Below, piece after piece: positions 9,404 through 18,313 of a DNA stretch of 46,041 nt. The position numbers and the translations under genes are program-made. The DNA is from Sediminibacterium magnilacihabitans (GTDB lineage: Bacteria; Bacteroidota; Bacteroidia; Chitinophagales; Chitinophagaceae), in the NCBI GenBank assembly GCA_002973575.1, contig PVEQ01000023.1, forward strand, positions 1-46,041. The letters are read 5' to 3'. Numbering within the stretch: position 1 is the first letter of the stretch; each line of letters starts with the position of its first letter. A model generated the notes under the pieces. The model was not told the origin of the DNA. It saw only the letters and a list, made by a program, of their open reading frames with translations, and did no database searches.

Positions 9404-9856
9404 TTATTGTGGAATGATCTCTTCTTCATCTTTAGGCGTATACTCTATGGCATCTTCCACCACATATACGCCCTGGGGGTAAAACTTCATCAATTGTTTT
9501 CTCAGTCGCTCTGCCTCTTCTTTCCTGATGAAATTTCCAATGCGTACTTTAAAATAGGGCGATTGGAACATGGCATAACTTTTCTGATCGGGGAATCTTG
9601 CCAGTAACTCTGCTTTAATCTTGAATGCCAGGTCGCGCTTATTGGTGCTGATCACCTGTATCCGGTAACCCCTGTATAAGCCGGAGCTGGTCATCATGGC
9701 CGTCCGCTTATTGATCTGTACCTGTTTGGCTGTGAGGATATCCAACCGGTGATCCTTATTCAGGATAACAGAGTCGGCCTTCAGGCCATCTGCCATTGCC
9801 TGTTCAGAGCATGCAGCCAGGAGCAACAGTATGATGGTATGTTTTATCCTGCCCAT
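9404..9856 (-). CDS. SPOR-domain envelope protein
   Basis: A 150-residue exported protein. The N-terminus has a signal sequence IILLLLAACSEQAMADG that can be read two ways: a lipobox LAAC with lipidation at Cys16, or a type I site after AMA. Residues about 64-138 (GYRIQVISTNKRDLAFKIKAE ... YFKVRIGNF ... LRKQLMKFYPQGVYVVED) match the SPOR fold, which binds denuded glycan strands of peptidoglycan, often at division sites. The C-terminus is acidic. The gene starts at the ATG at 9856 only 4 bp after a TATTTTTG promoter element, so its mRNA may be leaderless. It precedes the M20 hydrolase gene by 9 bp. The cellular role is not determined. Confidence 0.8.
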   Translation of the reverse strand: MGRIKHTIILLLLAACSEQAMADGLKADSVILNKDHRLDILTAKQVQINKRTAMMTSSGLYRGYRIQVISTNKRDLAFKIKAELLARFPDQKSYAMFQSPYFKVRIGNFIRKEEAERLRKQLMKFYPQGVYVVEDAIEYTPKDEEEIIPQ

Positions 9857-9860
9857 ACAC

Positions 9861-9868
9861 CAAAAATA
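9861..9868 (-). promoter_or_regulatory. -7 element directly abutting the SPOR gene start
   Basis: The minus strand reads TATTTTTG, then four bases (gtgt), then the ATG of the SPOR-domain gene. The match to TAnnTTTG is perfect. With a usual start site 4-7 nt downstream, the transcript would begin at or next to the A of ATG. No good -33 TTTG is seen at 17-23 bp. Confidence 0.42.
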
Positions 9869-9902
9869 CCAATTCTGCTCCGTAGATATCAGTCATTTAT
9901 TT

Positions 9903-10571
9903 TCAATAGCCCTCTGTTGCAGGCGCTCCCTGCACAATGGCTACGCTGGCGCTGCAACCCAGGCGGGTAGCGCCGGCTTCTATCAATTGTTTGGCAAAGG
10001 TATAATCGCGTATCCCGCCCGATGCCTTGATCTGTACCTCCTCGGGCAAATACCGCCTGAAAAGCTGTACAGCTTCTACCGTAGCGCCTTTTTCTGCATA
10101 ACCGGTAGAAGTTTTCAGGTAGTCGATACCCGCTGCACCATAAATATCGCAGCATTTGATGATCTCATCATTGGTAAGCGCACCGCTTTCAATGATCACT
10201 TTGATGGTCTTGTGTTTGCTTTTGATCACCGGCATGAGGTGATTGATCTCATTGGCAATGTATAACCAGTCGCCGTTTTTAATGGCTGAAATATTGGCCA
10301 CTACGTCCAGCTCATCCGCTCCGTCTACCATGGCCAGCACCGTTTCTGCGATCTTGGCTTCTACTGCGGAATAACCAAATGGGAAACCGATCACTGTGGC
10401 TGTTTTCACTGTGCTTTCCTGCAACAAAGACTTGGCAGTCTTTACAAAATTCGGTGGGATGCATACGGCGGCAAAAGCATATTGCCTGGCTTCCGCACAA
10501 AGCTTCTCCACATCGGCTATCAATGTAGTGGGCTTGAGTATGGTGTGATCGATATACCGGTTGATATGCAT
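9903..10571 (-). CDS. deoC: Deoxyribose-phosphate aldolase
   Basis: Cytoplasmic class I aldolase of 222 residues that splits 2-deoxy-D-ribose 5-phosphate into glyceraldehyde 3-phosphate and acetaldehyde in deoxynucleoside catabolism. Diagnostic segments are YIDHTILKPTT at the N-terminus, DGADELDVVANISAIKNGDW, the Schiff-base lysine in DYLKTSTGYAEKGAT, and KASGGIRDYTFA, whose lysine activates it. The ATG at 10571 was chosen because it gives the standard MxxNxYIDHT start and leaves 11 bp after secA; the earlier in-frame start at 10604 would lie inside secA. It is probably cotranscribed with secA. No other deo gene is nearby. Confidence 0.94.
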   Translation of the reverse strand: MHINRYIDHTILKPTTLIADVEKLCAEARQYAFAAVCIPPNFVKTAKSLLQESTVKTATVIGFPFGYSAVEAKIAETVLAMVDGADELDVVANISAIKNGDWLYIANEINHLMPVIKSKHKTIKVIIESGALTNDEIIKCCDIYGAAGIDYLKTSTGYAEKGATVEAVQLFRRYLPEEVQIKASGGIRDYTFAKQLIEAGATRLGCSASVAIVQGAPATEGY

Positions 10572-10582
10572 ATCCTTATCTG

Positions 10583-13500
10583 TTATGCCTCTCTGCCATG
10601 ACATGCTTTGTACTTCTTACCGCTTCCACAAGGACATGGATCGTTCCTTCCGATCTTCGGCGCTACATGAACAGGCTGTTGTTTAACAGGTGTAGGATCG
10701 TAGTAATCATTCTCTGAAGGAGCTCCATCTGCATTGTCCTTATTGGCATTCATGCGGCTCATATCGGTCTTTTGCTGACGGCCTTCTTTCAACTCATCGC
10801 CTTCATTCAAAGGAATGCCGGCGTGACAAAGGAACTGAACGATATCGCGGTTCACTTCGCTGTCCATTTTCTTGAACAGTCCGAATGCTTCCATTTTATA
10901 GATCACCAGCGGATCTTTTTGTTCGTAAGTCGCTGTCTGCACACTTTGCTTCAGGTCGTCCATCGCCCGCAGGTGCTCTTTCCACGCGTCATCAATAAGA
11001 CCCAATGTAACAGACCTTTCCAATGCATTGAGCAGTTCCGCGCCTTGCGTGTGCAGGGTCTTTTCCATATTAGCCAATACCTGCATGCCTTTTCTTCCGT
11101 CGGTGAAGGGCACGATGACATTCTCGATATGCGCTCCCTGCTGCTGGCGTATATTCTTGAATACCGGTAAAGCCTGTACCATCAGTTCGCGTTTTTTGCG
11201 CTCATAGTTGGCAATCACTTCGCCGTATAATTTTTCGGTCAGTTGCTGATCGGTGAACTTGTTCAACTCTTCAGCGGTAATGGTTGTATCGATACCAAAA
11301 TCCACGATGGCTGCCAGGCGGAACCCTTCGTGATCATTCTGTTCTTTGAATGATATCACCAGGTCTTCTGCTACGGTATAAAATGCATTGTCTAAATCAA
11401 GCGCCAGCCTTTCTCCGAACAACGCGTGGTTGCGTTTGGTATAGATCACAGTACGCTGCTTGTTCATCACATCATCGTATTCGAGCAGGCGCTTACGGAT
11501 ACCAAAATTGTTCTCTTCCACTTTCTTCTGTGCACGTTCGATAGATTTGGTGATCATGCTGTGCTGTATCACTTCACCTTCTTTGTATCCTGCAAAATCC
11601 ATCACTTTGGCAATACGTTCGCTGCCGAACATACGCATGAGGTCATCTTCCAATGACACAAAGAATTGAGAAGAACCGGGGTCTCCCTGGCGACCGGCAC
11701 GTCCGCGCAACTGTCTGTCTACCCTGCGCGACTCGTGTCTTTCCGTACCCAGGATGGCCAATCCACCTGCTTCTTTCACACCGGGTCCGAGTTTGATATC
11801 GGTACCACGTCCGGCCATGTTGGTTGCAATGGTAACAGCGCCGGCCAATCCTGCTTCTGCAACGATCTGTGCTTCGCGTGCGTGCTGTTTAGCGTTGAGT
11901 ACATTGTGCGGGATCTGCTTCTGTCTTAGCATACGGCTGAGCAATTCACTCACTTCCACTGAAGTGGTACCCACGAGTATAGGACGACCAGCATCGCGCA
12001 GTTTTGCGATCTCGTCGATCACAGCGCCGAATTTCTCGCGCTTGGTCTTGTATACCAGGTCGTGCTCGTCCTTACGGATCGCAGGAATATTGGTAGGGAT
12101 GGAAACCACATCCAGTTTATAGATATCCCACAACTCTGCCGCTTCTGTTTCTGCCGTACCCGTCATACCCGCGAGTTTGTGGTACATACGGAAATAATTT
12201 TGCAGGGTAACGGTAGCATAGGTTTGCGTGGCCGCTTCTATCTTCACATTTTCTTTCGCTTCAATAGCCTGGTGCAAACCGTCTGAATAACGGCGGCCAT
12301 CGAGGATACGTCCGGTCTGCTCATCCACGATCTTTACCGCACCATCCATCACTACATACTCTACATCTTTATCGAACAGCGTATACGCTTTCAATAATTG
12401 CTGTACCGTGTGGATACGATCGGCCTTCACGGCATATTCGCTGATGATCTGCTCTTTCTGGTGCAGCTTCTCTTCTGTAGTAGCTTGCGCATTGTTGTCA
12501 ATTGCAGCGAGCGACAGGCTGATATCGGGCAGGATAAAGAAGTTGGGATCTTCTCCTGAACGGGTGATCAGTTGAATACCTTTATCGGTTAATTCAACCG
12601 AATTATTTTTTTCGTCGATGTAGAAGAAGAGTTCTTCATCGGCCTTGTGCATTTCGCGTTGCTGATCGGCGAGGTAATGGTTCTCTGCTTTCTGCAATTT
12701 CACACGCATGCCGGGCTCACTGAGGAATTTGATCAGTGCATTATTCTTGGGCAGACCACGATGGGCGCGGAAAAGGGCCAATCCGCCGTCTTTCGGGTCG
12801 TCGTTGCCTTCTCCAATTTTTTTCTTGGCTTCATTCAGGAACTGGTTGGTGGCTCTTTTCTGTGCTTCCACCAGCTTCTCGATACGGGGTTTCAGTTCAA
12901 AGAACTGTTGTTCGCCGGTATTGTGACCAATGGGACCCGATATGATCAACGGCGTCCTCGCATCATCGATCAATACTGAGTCCACTTCATCCACCATGGC
13001 AAAATGATGTTTGCGTTGCACCATTTCTTCCGGTGTGTGCACCATGTTATCGCGCAGGTAGTCGAAACCAAATTCGTTGTTGGTACCATACGTGATATCT
13101 GCCAGGTAAGCATTGCGCCGCGCTTCGCTGTTGGGTTCGTGTTTGTCGATGCAATCCACGCGCAGGCCCAGCCATTCGAAGATGGGGCCGTTCCACTCAC
13201 TGTCCCTCCGGGCCAGGTAATCGTTCACGGTAACAATATGTACCCCCTCTCCTGCAAGCGCATTCAGATAAGCAGGCAGGGTAGACACCAATGTTTTACC
13301 CTCACCGGTGGCCATCTCGGCAATTTTGCCCTGGTGCAGCACGCTACCACCGATCAGCTGTACATCGTAGTGCACCATGTTCCAGGTCACTTTACCACCG
13401 GCTGCTAACCAGGTATTATTAAATACCGACTGGTCGCCCCTGATCTGCACATAATCCTTCTTCACGCTCAGTTCACGGTCGAAATCGTTGGCCGTAGCGG

Positions 13501-13888
13501 CTATTTCGGTATTATGGGTGAACCGGCGGGCTGTTTCCTTTACCACGGCAAAGGCTTCGGGCTGGATCTCTACCAGTATTTCTTCCAGTTTTTTATCGCG
13601 GTCTTTTTTCAGCTTGTCCACCTCCTGGTAAATGGCGTCGCGGCCATGGATATCTCCCTCGGGAAGGGCTTCGGCAGACTGCCTTTTGGCTTCGATCTCG
13701 GTATCGATCTCACTGAGGTATTCACGAATACGCTGCCTGAATTCCACTGTTTTATGGCGCAGTTCGTCGTTCGTGAGCGACTGATACTGTTCGTAAAACT
13801 GGTTCACTTTCTCAACGATGGGCAATATCTGCTGTACATCTTTTTCGCTCTTACTGCCGCCGAATAATTTAGCAATGAATTTCAACAT
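10583..13888 (-). CDS. secA: Preprotein translocase ATPase SecA
   Basis: Motor ATPase (1101 residues) that drives unfolded preproteins through SecYEG at the inner membrane. Visible are the Walker A region MATGEGKTL, the DEAD-type motif [50 protein letters not shown], the helicase motif [27 protein letters not shown], and a C-terminal zinc motif [13 protein letters not shown] preceded by IGRNDP. The protein is about 200 residues longer than E. coli SecA; the extra length lies largely in a lysine- and glutamate-rich segment after [13 protein letters not shown], as is usual in Bacteroidota. The ATG at 13888 gives [17 protein letters not shown]. It diverges from atpG across a 167-bp shared promoter region. 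Confidence 0.98.
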   Translation of the reverse strand: MLKFIAKLFGGSKSEKDVQQILPIVEKVNQFYEQYQSLTNDELRHKTVEFRQRIREYLSEIDTEIEAKRQSAEALPEGDIHGRDAIYQEVDKLKKDRDKKLEEILVEIQPEAFAVVKETARRFTHNTEIAATANDFDRELSVKKDYVQIRGDQSVFNNTWLAAGGKVTWNMVHYDVQLIGGSVLHQGKIAEMATGEGKTLVSTLPAYLNALAGEGVHIVTVNDYLARRDSEWNGPIFEWLGLRVDCIDKHEPNSEARRNAYLADITYGTNNEFGFDYLRDNMVHTPEEMVQRKHHFAMVDEVDSVLIDDARTPLIISGPIGHNTGEQQFFELKPRIEKLVEAQKRATNQFLNEAKKKIGEGNDDPKDGGLALFRAHRGLPKNNALIKFLSEPGMRVKLQKAENHYLADQQREMHKADEELFFYIDEKNNSVELTDKGIQLITRSGEDPNFFILPDISLSLAAIDNNAQATTEEKLHQKEQIISEYAVKADRIHTVQQLLKAYTLFDKDVEYVVMDGAVKIVDEQTGRILDGRRYSDGLHQAIEAKENVKIEAATQTYATVTLQNYFRMYHKLAGMTGTAETEAAELWDIYKLDVVSIPTNIPAIRKDEHDLVYKTKREKFGAVIDEIAKLRDAGRPILVGTTSVEVSELLSRMLRQKQIPHNVLNAKQHAREAQIVAEAGLAGAVTIATNMAGRGTDIKLGPGVKEAGGLAILGTERHESRRVDRQLRGRAGRQGDPGSSQFFVSLEDDLMRMFGSERIAKVMDFAGYKEGEVIQHSMITKSIERAQKKVEENNFGIRKRLLEYDDVMNKQRTVIYTKRNHALFGERLALDLDNAFYTVAEDLVISFKEQNDHEGFRLAAIVDFGIDTTITAEELNKFTDQQLTEKLYGEVIANYERKKRELMVQALPVFKNIRQQQGAHIENVIVPFTDGRKGMQVLANMEKTLHTQGAELLNALERSVTLGLIDDAWKEHLRAMDDLKQSVQTATYEQKDPLVIYKMEAFGLFKKMDSEVNRDIVQFLCHAGIPLNEGDELKEGRQQKTDMSRMNANKDNADGAPSENDYYDPTPVKQQPVHVAPKIGRNDPCPCGSGKKYKACHGREA

Positions 13889-13984
13889 ATTATGGTTGGA
13901 TCTGGTCTATTATAAAACGATGATACATTCAAAAAGGATGCTCAAAAAATTACAGGTCATTTTGACACCCCAACTGAAAGCGGC

Positions 13985-13992
13985 CAAAGGTA
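13985..13992 (-). promoter_or_regulatory. Probable -7 element for secA
   Basis: The minus strand reads TACCTTTG, a perfect TAnnTTTG match, about 96 bp upstream of the secA ATG. No TTTG appears at the ideal -33 distance. It lies only 5 bp from the -33 element of the divergent atpG promoter, so the two promoters would compete for space if both are real. Confidence 0.35.
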
Positions 13993-13997
13993 AAGAA

Positions 13998-14029
13998 TTT
14001 GGGGAGACGCGCCATTTCTGCTACTTTTG
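13998..14029 (+). promoter_or_regulatory. Promoter for the atpG operon
   Basis: TTTG at 13998-14001, a 20-bp spacer, and TACTTTTG at 14022-14029 together form a full match to the Bacteroidota housekeeping promoter (TTTG-N17-23-TAnnTTTG). The expected start is near 14034, giving a leader of about 20 nt before the atpG ATG. Confidence 0.62.
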
Positions 14030-14055
14030 CAGCCAAATTTGAAATCAACCCAACA

Positions 14056-14937
14056 ATGGCAGGTCAGTTAAAAGAAGTCCGTAACCGTATCAAAAGTGTA
14101 CAGAGCACCCAGCAAATCACCAAAGCAATGAAAATGGTGAGTGCCGCCAAACTGCGCCGCGCACAGGATGCCATTATACAAATGAGGCCTTACGCCCAGA
14201 AGTTGCAGGAAGTGTTGAGCAATATTGTGAGCAGTACGGAAGGTGATATGAGCATCAAACTGGCCGAAGAAAGAACGGTTGAAAAAGTATTGTTAATTGT
14301 GATCACCAGCGACCGCGGACTTTGTGGCGGCTACAATGCCAACCTGATCAAACTGGCCAAGACCACCATTGCCGATAAATACAGCGCGCAATACCAAAAG
14401 GGTAATGTTACGATCTGGAATATTGGTAAGAAAGGTTTTGAAAGTCTTTCCAAAGCCGGCTATAAGACCGACGCTACCTATAAAGATATTTTCCTGAACC
14501 TGAAATTCGAACAGGTACAGGCTGCTGCCCAGGCTGCCATGAAGGCATTTGAAAACAGGGAGTTCGATGCCGTGGAGATCATCTACAGCGAATTTAAAAA
14601 CGCCGCTTCACAGGTTTACCAGGCAGAGCAGTTCCTGCCCATTCCCAAAATAACTGCTACCGGCAGTGCGCGCAAATCGGATTTCATCTTCGAACCCGCG
14701 AAGGAAGAACTGGTTGCCGAGCTGATGCCTAAAATATTGAATACCCAATTATACAAAGCCGTGCTGGATTGCAATGCCAGCGAGCATGGCGCACGCATGA
14801 CTGCCATGGACAAGGCCAGCGAAAACGCCAACGAGTTGCTGAAATCGCTTAAGATCAGCTATAACCGTGCAAGGCAGGCGGCTATTACCACTGAGTTGAC
14901 TGAGATTGTGAGCGGAGCAGCTGCATTGCAAGGATAA
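14056..14937 (+). CDS. atpG: F1F0 ATP synthase gamma subunit
   Basis: Central-stalk subunit (293 residues) that rotates inside the F1 hexamer and couples proton flow to ATP synthesis. The N-terminal helix carries the hallmark VRNRIKSVQSTQQITKAMKMVSAAKLRRAQ and the C-terminal helix NANELLKSLKISYNRARQAAITTELTEIVSGAAAL; the middle has ITSDRGLCGGYNANLIK. The ATG at 14056 gives MAGQLKEVRNRI, the normal start; a longer in-frame start at 13999 would place coding sequence over a perfect promoter. No other ATP synthase gene is adjacent: secA diverges upstream and scpB follows after 36 bp. atpG thus leads an operon with scpB, lysA, an ABC ATPase and a thioredoxin-like gene. Confidence 0.97.
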   Translation: MAGQLKEVRNRIKSVQSTQQITKAMKMVSAAKLRRAQDAIIQMRPYAQKLQEVLSNIVSSTEGDMSIKLAEERTVEKVLLIVITSDRGLCGGYNANLIKLAKTTIADKYSAQYQKGNVTIWNIGKKGFESLSKAGYKTDATYKDIFLNLKFEQVQAAAQAAMKAFENREFDAVEIIYSEFKNAASQVYQAEQFLPIPKITATGSARKSDFIFEPAKEELVAELMPKILNTQLYKAVLDCNASEHGARMTAMDKASENANELLKSLKISYNRARQAAITTELTEIVSGAAALQG

Positions 14938-14973
14938 GTTTATTATCTTTCAACTTTAACTCTGAATGCTCTT

Positions 14974-15702
14974 ATGGATCTCAGCGAAATCATCCCTCAT
15001 ATAGAAGTACTCATTTTTGCAAGTGAGAAACCCCTTACGGCCCTGGATATTGTGGAACTCATCAATAATGCATTCGGGTTCCTGGAGGAAAGAGTTACCC
15101 TCGACCAGATAGAAGCAGCGCTGGATGGTATCCGGGAGAAATACAATTCCGAATTTTATCCTTTTGAAGTGAAAGAGAGCGGCGGCGGATGGCAGTTCCT
15201 CACTAAAAAAGATTACCACAAGACCATCGCACAACTGAATGGCGATAAGTTCCTCAAGCGTTTATCCAATGCGGCTTTGGAAACCCTGGCCATCATTGCC
15301 TATAAACAACCCATCACCAAAGGAGAGATCGAATTGATCAGGGGTGTTAACAGCGATTACAGCATACAGAAGTTGCTCGAAAAAGAACTCATTGTGATCA
15401 GTGGCCGGAATGAAAACCTTCCCGGCAAACCACTGGTATATGCCACTTCACGCAATTTCATGGATTATTTCGGTATCAATTCTGCCGATGACCTTCCCCG
15501 CATCAAGGAAGTGCTGGCAGAACAGGCAGTAGAAGGCACTGTTATCAACCCCGAAGATTTTACCGACCACCATGCCGCAGCCATCGTTGCCGATGAGCAT
15601 GCACTGACCGTAAATGAAAACGGGGAACTGGTGGAGAAGGAAGAGCATGAAGATAATCCTTCCACCGAATCTGCCGAACCGGGAGAAGAAACGCCGCAAT
15701 GA
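14974..15702 (+). CDS. scpB: Segregation and condensation protein B
   Basis: Cytoplasmic kleisin-associated protein (242 residues) that works with SMC and ScpA to compact and separate the chromosome. Two winged-helix domains are present: the first from IIPHIEVLIFASEKPLTALDIVELI, the second from LSNAALETLAIIAYKQPITKGEIELIRGVNSDYSIQKLLEKELIVISGR with the family hallmark ending PLVYATSRNFMDYFGI. The C-terminal 45 residues are acidic and low in complexity, a common tail. It follows atpG by 36 bp and precedes lysA by 13 bp. No scpA gene is in the window. Confidence 0.93.
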   Translation: MDLSEIIPHIEVLIFASEKPLTALDIVELINNAFGFLEERVTLDQIEAALDGIREKYNSEFYPFEVKESGGGWQFLTKKDYHKTIAQLNGDKFLKRLSNAALETLAIIAYKQPITKGEIELIRGVNSDYSIQKLLEKELIVISGRNENLPGKPLVYATSRNFMDYFGINSADDLPRIKEVLAEQAVEGTVINPEDFTDHHAAAIVADEHALTVNENGELVEKEEHEDNPSTESAEPGEETPQ

Positions 15703-15703
15703 T

Positions 15704-15711
15704 TATCTTCG
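15704..15711 (+). promoter_or_regulatory. Possible -7 element abutting lysA
   Basis: TATCTTCG begins two bases after the scpB stop and ends four bases before the lysA ATG. It differs from TAnnTTTG at one position, but the same variant occurs upstream of prs (44817-44824) and of a candidate small RNA (33523-33530). No -33 TTTG is visible in the scpB coding end, so this is weak. Confidence 0.25.
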
Positions 15712-15715
15712 CAGC

Positions 15716-16930
15716 ATGTCACAAACATTATCGACCGAGCAATTAAACCGTATCGCAGATCATTACGGCACGCCTGTTTATGTTTATCATGCCGAAAAAA
15801 TAACCCAGCAATTTTCCAGGCTTACCGAGGCTTTCGCATCATCCGACAGTCGCTTCTTTTACGCCTGCAAGGCGCTGACCAATATCAATATCTTAAAACA
15901 TATCCGCTCCCTGGGCTGCAATGTGGATTGTAGTTCTGTGAACGAAGTGCACCTGGCCGTTAAAGCAGGCTTTGATCCGAAGAACATCCTGTACACCAGT
16001 AATGGCATTGCTTTTTCGGAAATAGAAGAAGCAGCCGGGCAAGGCGTGAACATCAATATCGACAGTCTTTCCAACCTGGAGAAATTTGGTCGCCGTTACG
16101 GCGGCACTTACCCGGTAGGCATTCGCCTGCGGCCCAATATCATGGCCGGTGGCAACCTCAAGATCTCTACCGGTCACGAAAAAAGCAAATTCGGTATCCC
16201 GGTTGAACAACTCAATGCCATATTAGCGCTGGTAGAAAAATACGACCTGCGCATTGCCGGTCTGCACATCCATACCGGCAGCGAGATCAGGGATGTGGAA
16301 GTATTCATGAAAGTGGCCGATATTTTCTTAGAGCTGGCGCCGCATTTCAAAGACCTGGTATACCTCGATCTGGGCGGTGGGTTTAAAGTACCGTATAAAG
16401 AAAATGAGACCGGCACAGATATTGAACTACTCGGACAAAAAGTAGCAGAAGTGTTGAACAAACTTCAGCAGGTATATGGCCGCCGCTTACAGGCCTGGTT
16501 TGAACCCGGTAAATTCCTGGTAAGCGAAGCGGGCTATTTCATCACACAGGTGAATGTGCTCAAAGAGAGCGCCGCCGCTGCTTTCGCCGGTGTCAACAGC
16601 GGATTCAATCATCTTATCCGTCCTATGTTCTATGAATCGTATCATCGCATCACCAATATCAGTAACCCTGAAGGAGATAAAAAGCATTATGCGGTAGTGG
16701 GAAATATTTGTGAGACCGATACGTTTGCGTGGGACAGGGAACTGAACGAAGTGCGGGAAGGTGATTTCCTGGTCTTTCACAATGCCGGCGCTTATGGGTT
16801 TGAAATGGGAAGCAATTACAATTCGCGTTACCTGCCTGCACAGGTACTGGTAAAAGACGGTGCCCATCACCTGATCAGGAAGAGAGATGTTTTTGATGAT
16901 TTATTAAGAAACCAGGTGGAGGTCTTATAG
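15716..16930 (+). CDS. lysA: Diaminopimelate decarboxylase
   Basis: PLP enzyme (404 residues) making L-lysine from meso-diaminopimelate, the last step of lysine synthesis. The PLP lysine is Lys52 in FFYACKALTNINIL. Other family motifs are GLHIHTGSEI, DLGGGFKVPY, AWFEPGKFLVSEAG, GNICETDTFAWDREL and the C-terminal GAYGFEMGSNYNSR. The ATG at 15716, 13 bp after scpB, gives the usual N-terminus (DHYGTPVYVYHAEKI); the longer in-frame start at 15614 would lie within scpB. Members of this fold can also act on other amino acids, but motif content and length fit LysA well. Confidence 0.93.
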   Translation: MSQTLSTEQLNRIADHYGTPVYVYHAEKITQQFSRLTEAFASSDSRFFYACKALTNINILKHIRSLGCNVDCSSVNEVHLAVKAGFDPKNILYTSNGIAFSEIEEAAGQGVNINIDSLSNLEKFGRRYGGTYPVGIRLRPNIMAGGNLKISTGHEKSKFGIPVEQLNAILALVEKYDLRIAGLHIHTGSEIRDVEVFMKVADIFLELAPHFKDLVYLDLGGGFKVPYKENETGTDIELLGQKVAEVLNKLQQVYGRRLQAWFEPGKFLVSEAGYFITQVNVLKESAAAAFAGVNSGFNHLIRPMFYESYHRITNISNPEGDKKHYAVVGNICETDTFAWDRELNEVREGDFLVFHNAGAYGFEMGSNYNSRYLPAQVLVKDGAHHLIRKRDVFDDLLRNQVEVL

Positions 16931-16954
16931 AACAAAACAGTAGTTTGCATTGGC

Positions 16955-17731
16955 ATGATAGAGATAAGGAACATACAAAAATCATTTGGCGACAGGGTAA
17001 TACTGAGCGATATCTCTGCAGTGATGGAATCGGGCAAGTGCAACCTCATCATTGGCACCAGCGGCAGCGGCAAAACGGTGCTCACCAAATGCATAGTAGG
17101 TCTTTTTGAACCCGACAAAGGAGATATTCTTTACAATGGCGAGAATATGTTAGAAATGCAGACCGAAGAACTGGCACTGCTGCGTCAGAAAATAGGTATG
17201 CTTTTCCAGGGTAATGCCCTTTTCGATTCCATGACTGTAGAGCAAAATGTACTTTTCCCGCTCGATATGTTTACCAGCCTCTCCTATTCCGACAAAAAGA
17301 AAAGAGTGGATGAAGTATTGAACCGTGTGAACCTGGAAGGCGTTAATAGAAAATATCCTTCCGAGATCAGCGGTGGCATGAAAAAAAGAGTGGGTCTCGC
17401 GCGCTCTATCGTACTGAACCCACGTTTCCTCTTTTGCGACGAACCGAATTCAGGCCTCGATCCCCAGACTTCCCTCGTGATCGATAAACTCATCAAGGAG
17501 ATCACCACCGAATACAATATCACTACCATTGTCGTGACGCACGATATGAACAGTGTAATGGAAATCGGCGATCACATCGTTTACCTGCACCAGGGACATA
17601 AACAATGGGAAGGATCTAACAAGGATATCATATTCAGCAAGGATGAATTACTGAACAAATTCATTTTCGCATCTGAGTTCCTGCAAGACGCCAAACAAAT
17701 GCGAATGATGGAATCAAATAAAAAAAAATGA
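16955..17731 (+). CDS. mlaF: MlaF-type ABC transporter ATPase
   Basis: Cytoplasmic ATPase subunit (258 residues) of an MCE-type lipid transport system. Walker A is GTSGSGKTVL; the Q-loop region is GMLFQGNALFDSMTVEQNVLFPLDM, typical of the MlaF branch; the signature is ISGGMKKRVGLARSIV and Walker B LFCDEPNSGLDP; the switch histidine follows in VVTHDMNS. The start at 16955 (MIEIRNIQKSFGD) is 24 bp after lysA, and the stop overlaps the next gene by 4 bp (ATGA). Its likely permease partner is encoded at 4954-5691 on the opposite strand. Pairing is inferred from family membership, not from adjacency. Confidence 0.85.
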   Translation: MIEIRNIQKSFGDRVILSDISAVMESGKCNLIIGTSGSGKTVLTKCIVGLFEPDKGDILYNGENMLEMQTEELALLRQKIGMLFQGNALFDSMTVEQNVLFPLDMFTSLSYSDKKKRVDEVLNRVNLEGVNRKYPSEISGGMKKRVGLARSIVLNPRFLFCDEPNSGLDPQTSLVIDKLIKEITTEYNITTIVVTHDMNSVMEIGDHIVYLHQGHKQWEGSNKDIIFSKDELLNKFIFASEFLQDAKQMRMMESNKKK

Positions 17732-18243
17732 AGCAGTTTTCGTTATTCCTGGCATGCCTGATCTTCACGGCTTTTGCTATGGCGCAAACAAATAACCCAG
17801 AGGACAATGCTCCTTATAAAAAGGATCCCGTCTTGCCCGCCTTCCGCATCCTTCAAACCGACAGCGCCACTTGGTTTACCAAAAGCGAATTACCAAAACG
17901 CGATTTCACCATCATCATTTATTTCAGTCCCGATTGCGGCCACTGCCAGTACGAGGCCAAAGAAGTGATCAAAAACATAGACAGCCTCAGCAATACCTTC
18001 ATGGTATGGGTGAGCTATAAAAGTATTACAGAGATCCGCGAGTTTGCCCAGCACTACGGGCTCGATCAACACAAGAATATACGTATTGGCCGGGACCCCC
18101 TCTACGCCCTGCCCAGCTTTTACCAGGTACGTTTCACGCCTTTTGTGGCCGTATATGATAAGAAGGGCATGTTCGTGAAAGCTTATGAAACAGGGGTTGA
18201 AATGGCTGAACTGAATGCGCTTTTAAGAGAATCGAAAAAATAG
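17728..18243 (+). CDS. Secreted thioredoxin-fold protein
   Basis: A 171-residue protein with an N-terminal signal peptide (LFLACLIFTAFAMAQ, cleavage near residue 19) and a thioredoxin fold with active site Cys70-Gly-His-Cys73 in IIIYFSPDCGHCQYEAKEV. A cis-proline follows in RFTPFVAVYDKKGMFVKAYETG. It is expected to act in the periplasm as a thiol-disulfide oxidoreductase or redox chaperone of the TlpA type. A Cys at position 10 within the signal segment is preceded by LFLA, but the position is too early for a convincing lipobox. It overlaps the ABC ATPase gene by 4 bp (ATGA), so translation is probably coupled; whether the functions are linked is unknown. Confidence 0.82.
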   Translation: MKQFSLFLACLIFTAFAMAQTNNPEDNAPYKKDPVLPAFRILQTDSATWFTKSELPKRDFTIIIYFSPDCGHCQYEAKEVIKNIDSLSNTFMVWVSYKSITEIREFAQHYGLDQHKNIRIGRDPLYALPSFYQVRFTPFVAVYDKKGMFVKAYETGVEMAELNALLRESKK

Positions 18244-18264
18244 AGGCCCAGCACTATTTATAAC

Positions 18265-18272
18265 TACCTTTG
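18265..18272 (+). promoter_or_regulatory. -7 element upstream of mdh
   Basis: TACCTTTG is a perfect TAnnTTTG match, 41 bp upstream of the mdh ATG and just after the preceding gene. No TTTG or TTG sits at the right distance upstream, so only half of the promoter is visible. Confidence 0.42.
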
Positions 18273-18313
18273 CCCCGTTAAAAACCTTCATTTCCAATAA
18301 ATCATTTAGACAC

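Noticed and set aside
13889..13920. TATAAT-like sequence on the minus strand upstream of secA
   Set aside because: E. coli-type -10 boxes are not the main promoter type in Bacteroidota, and AT-rich sequence gives such matches often; TACCTTTG at 13985 fits better.
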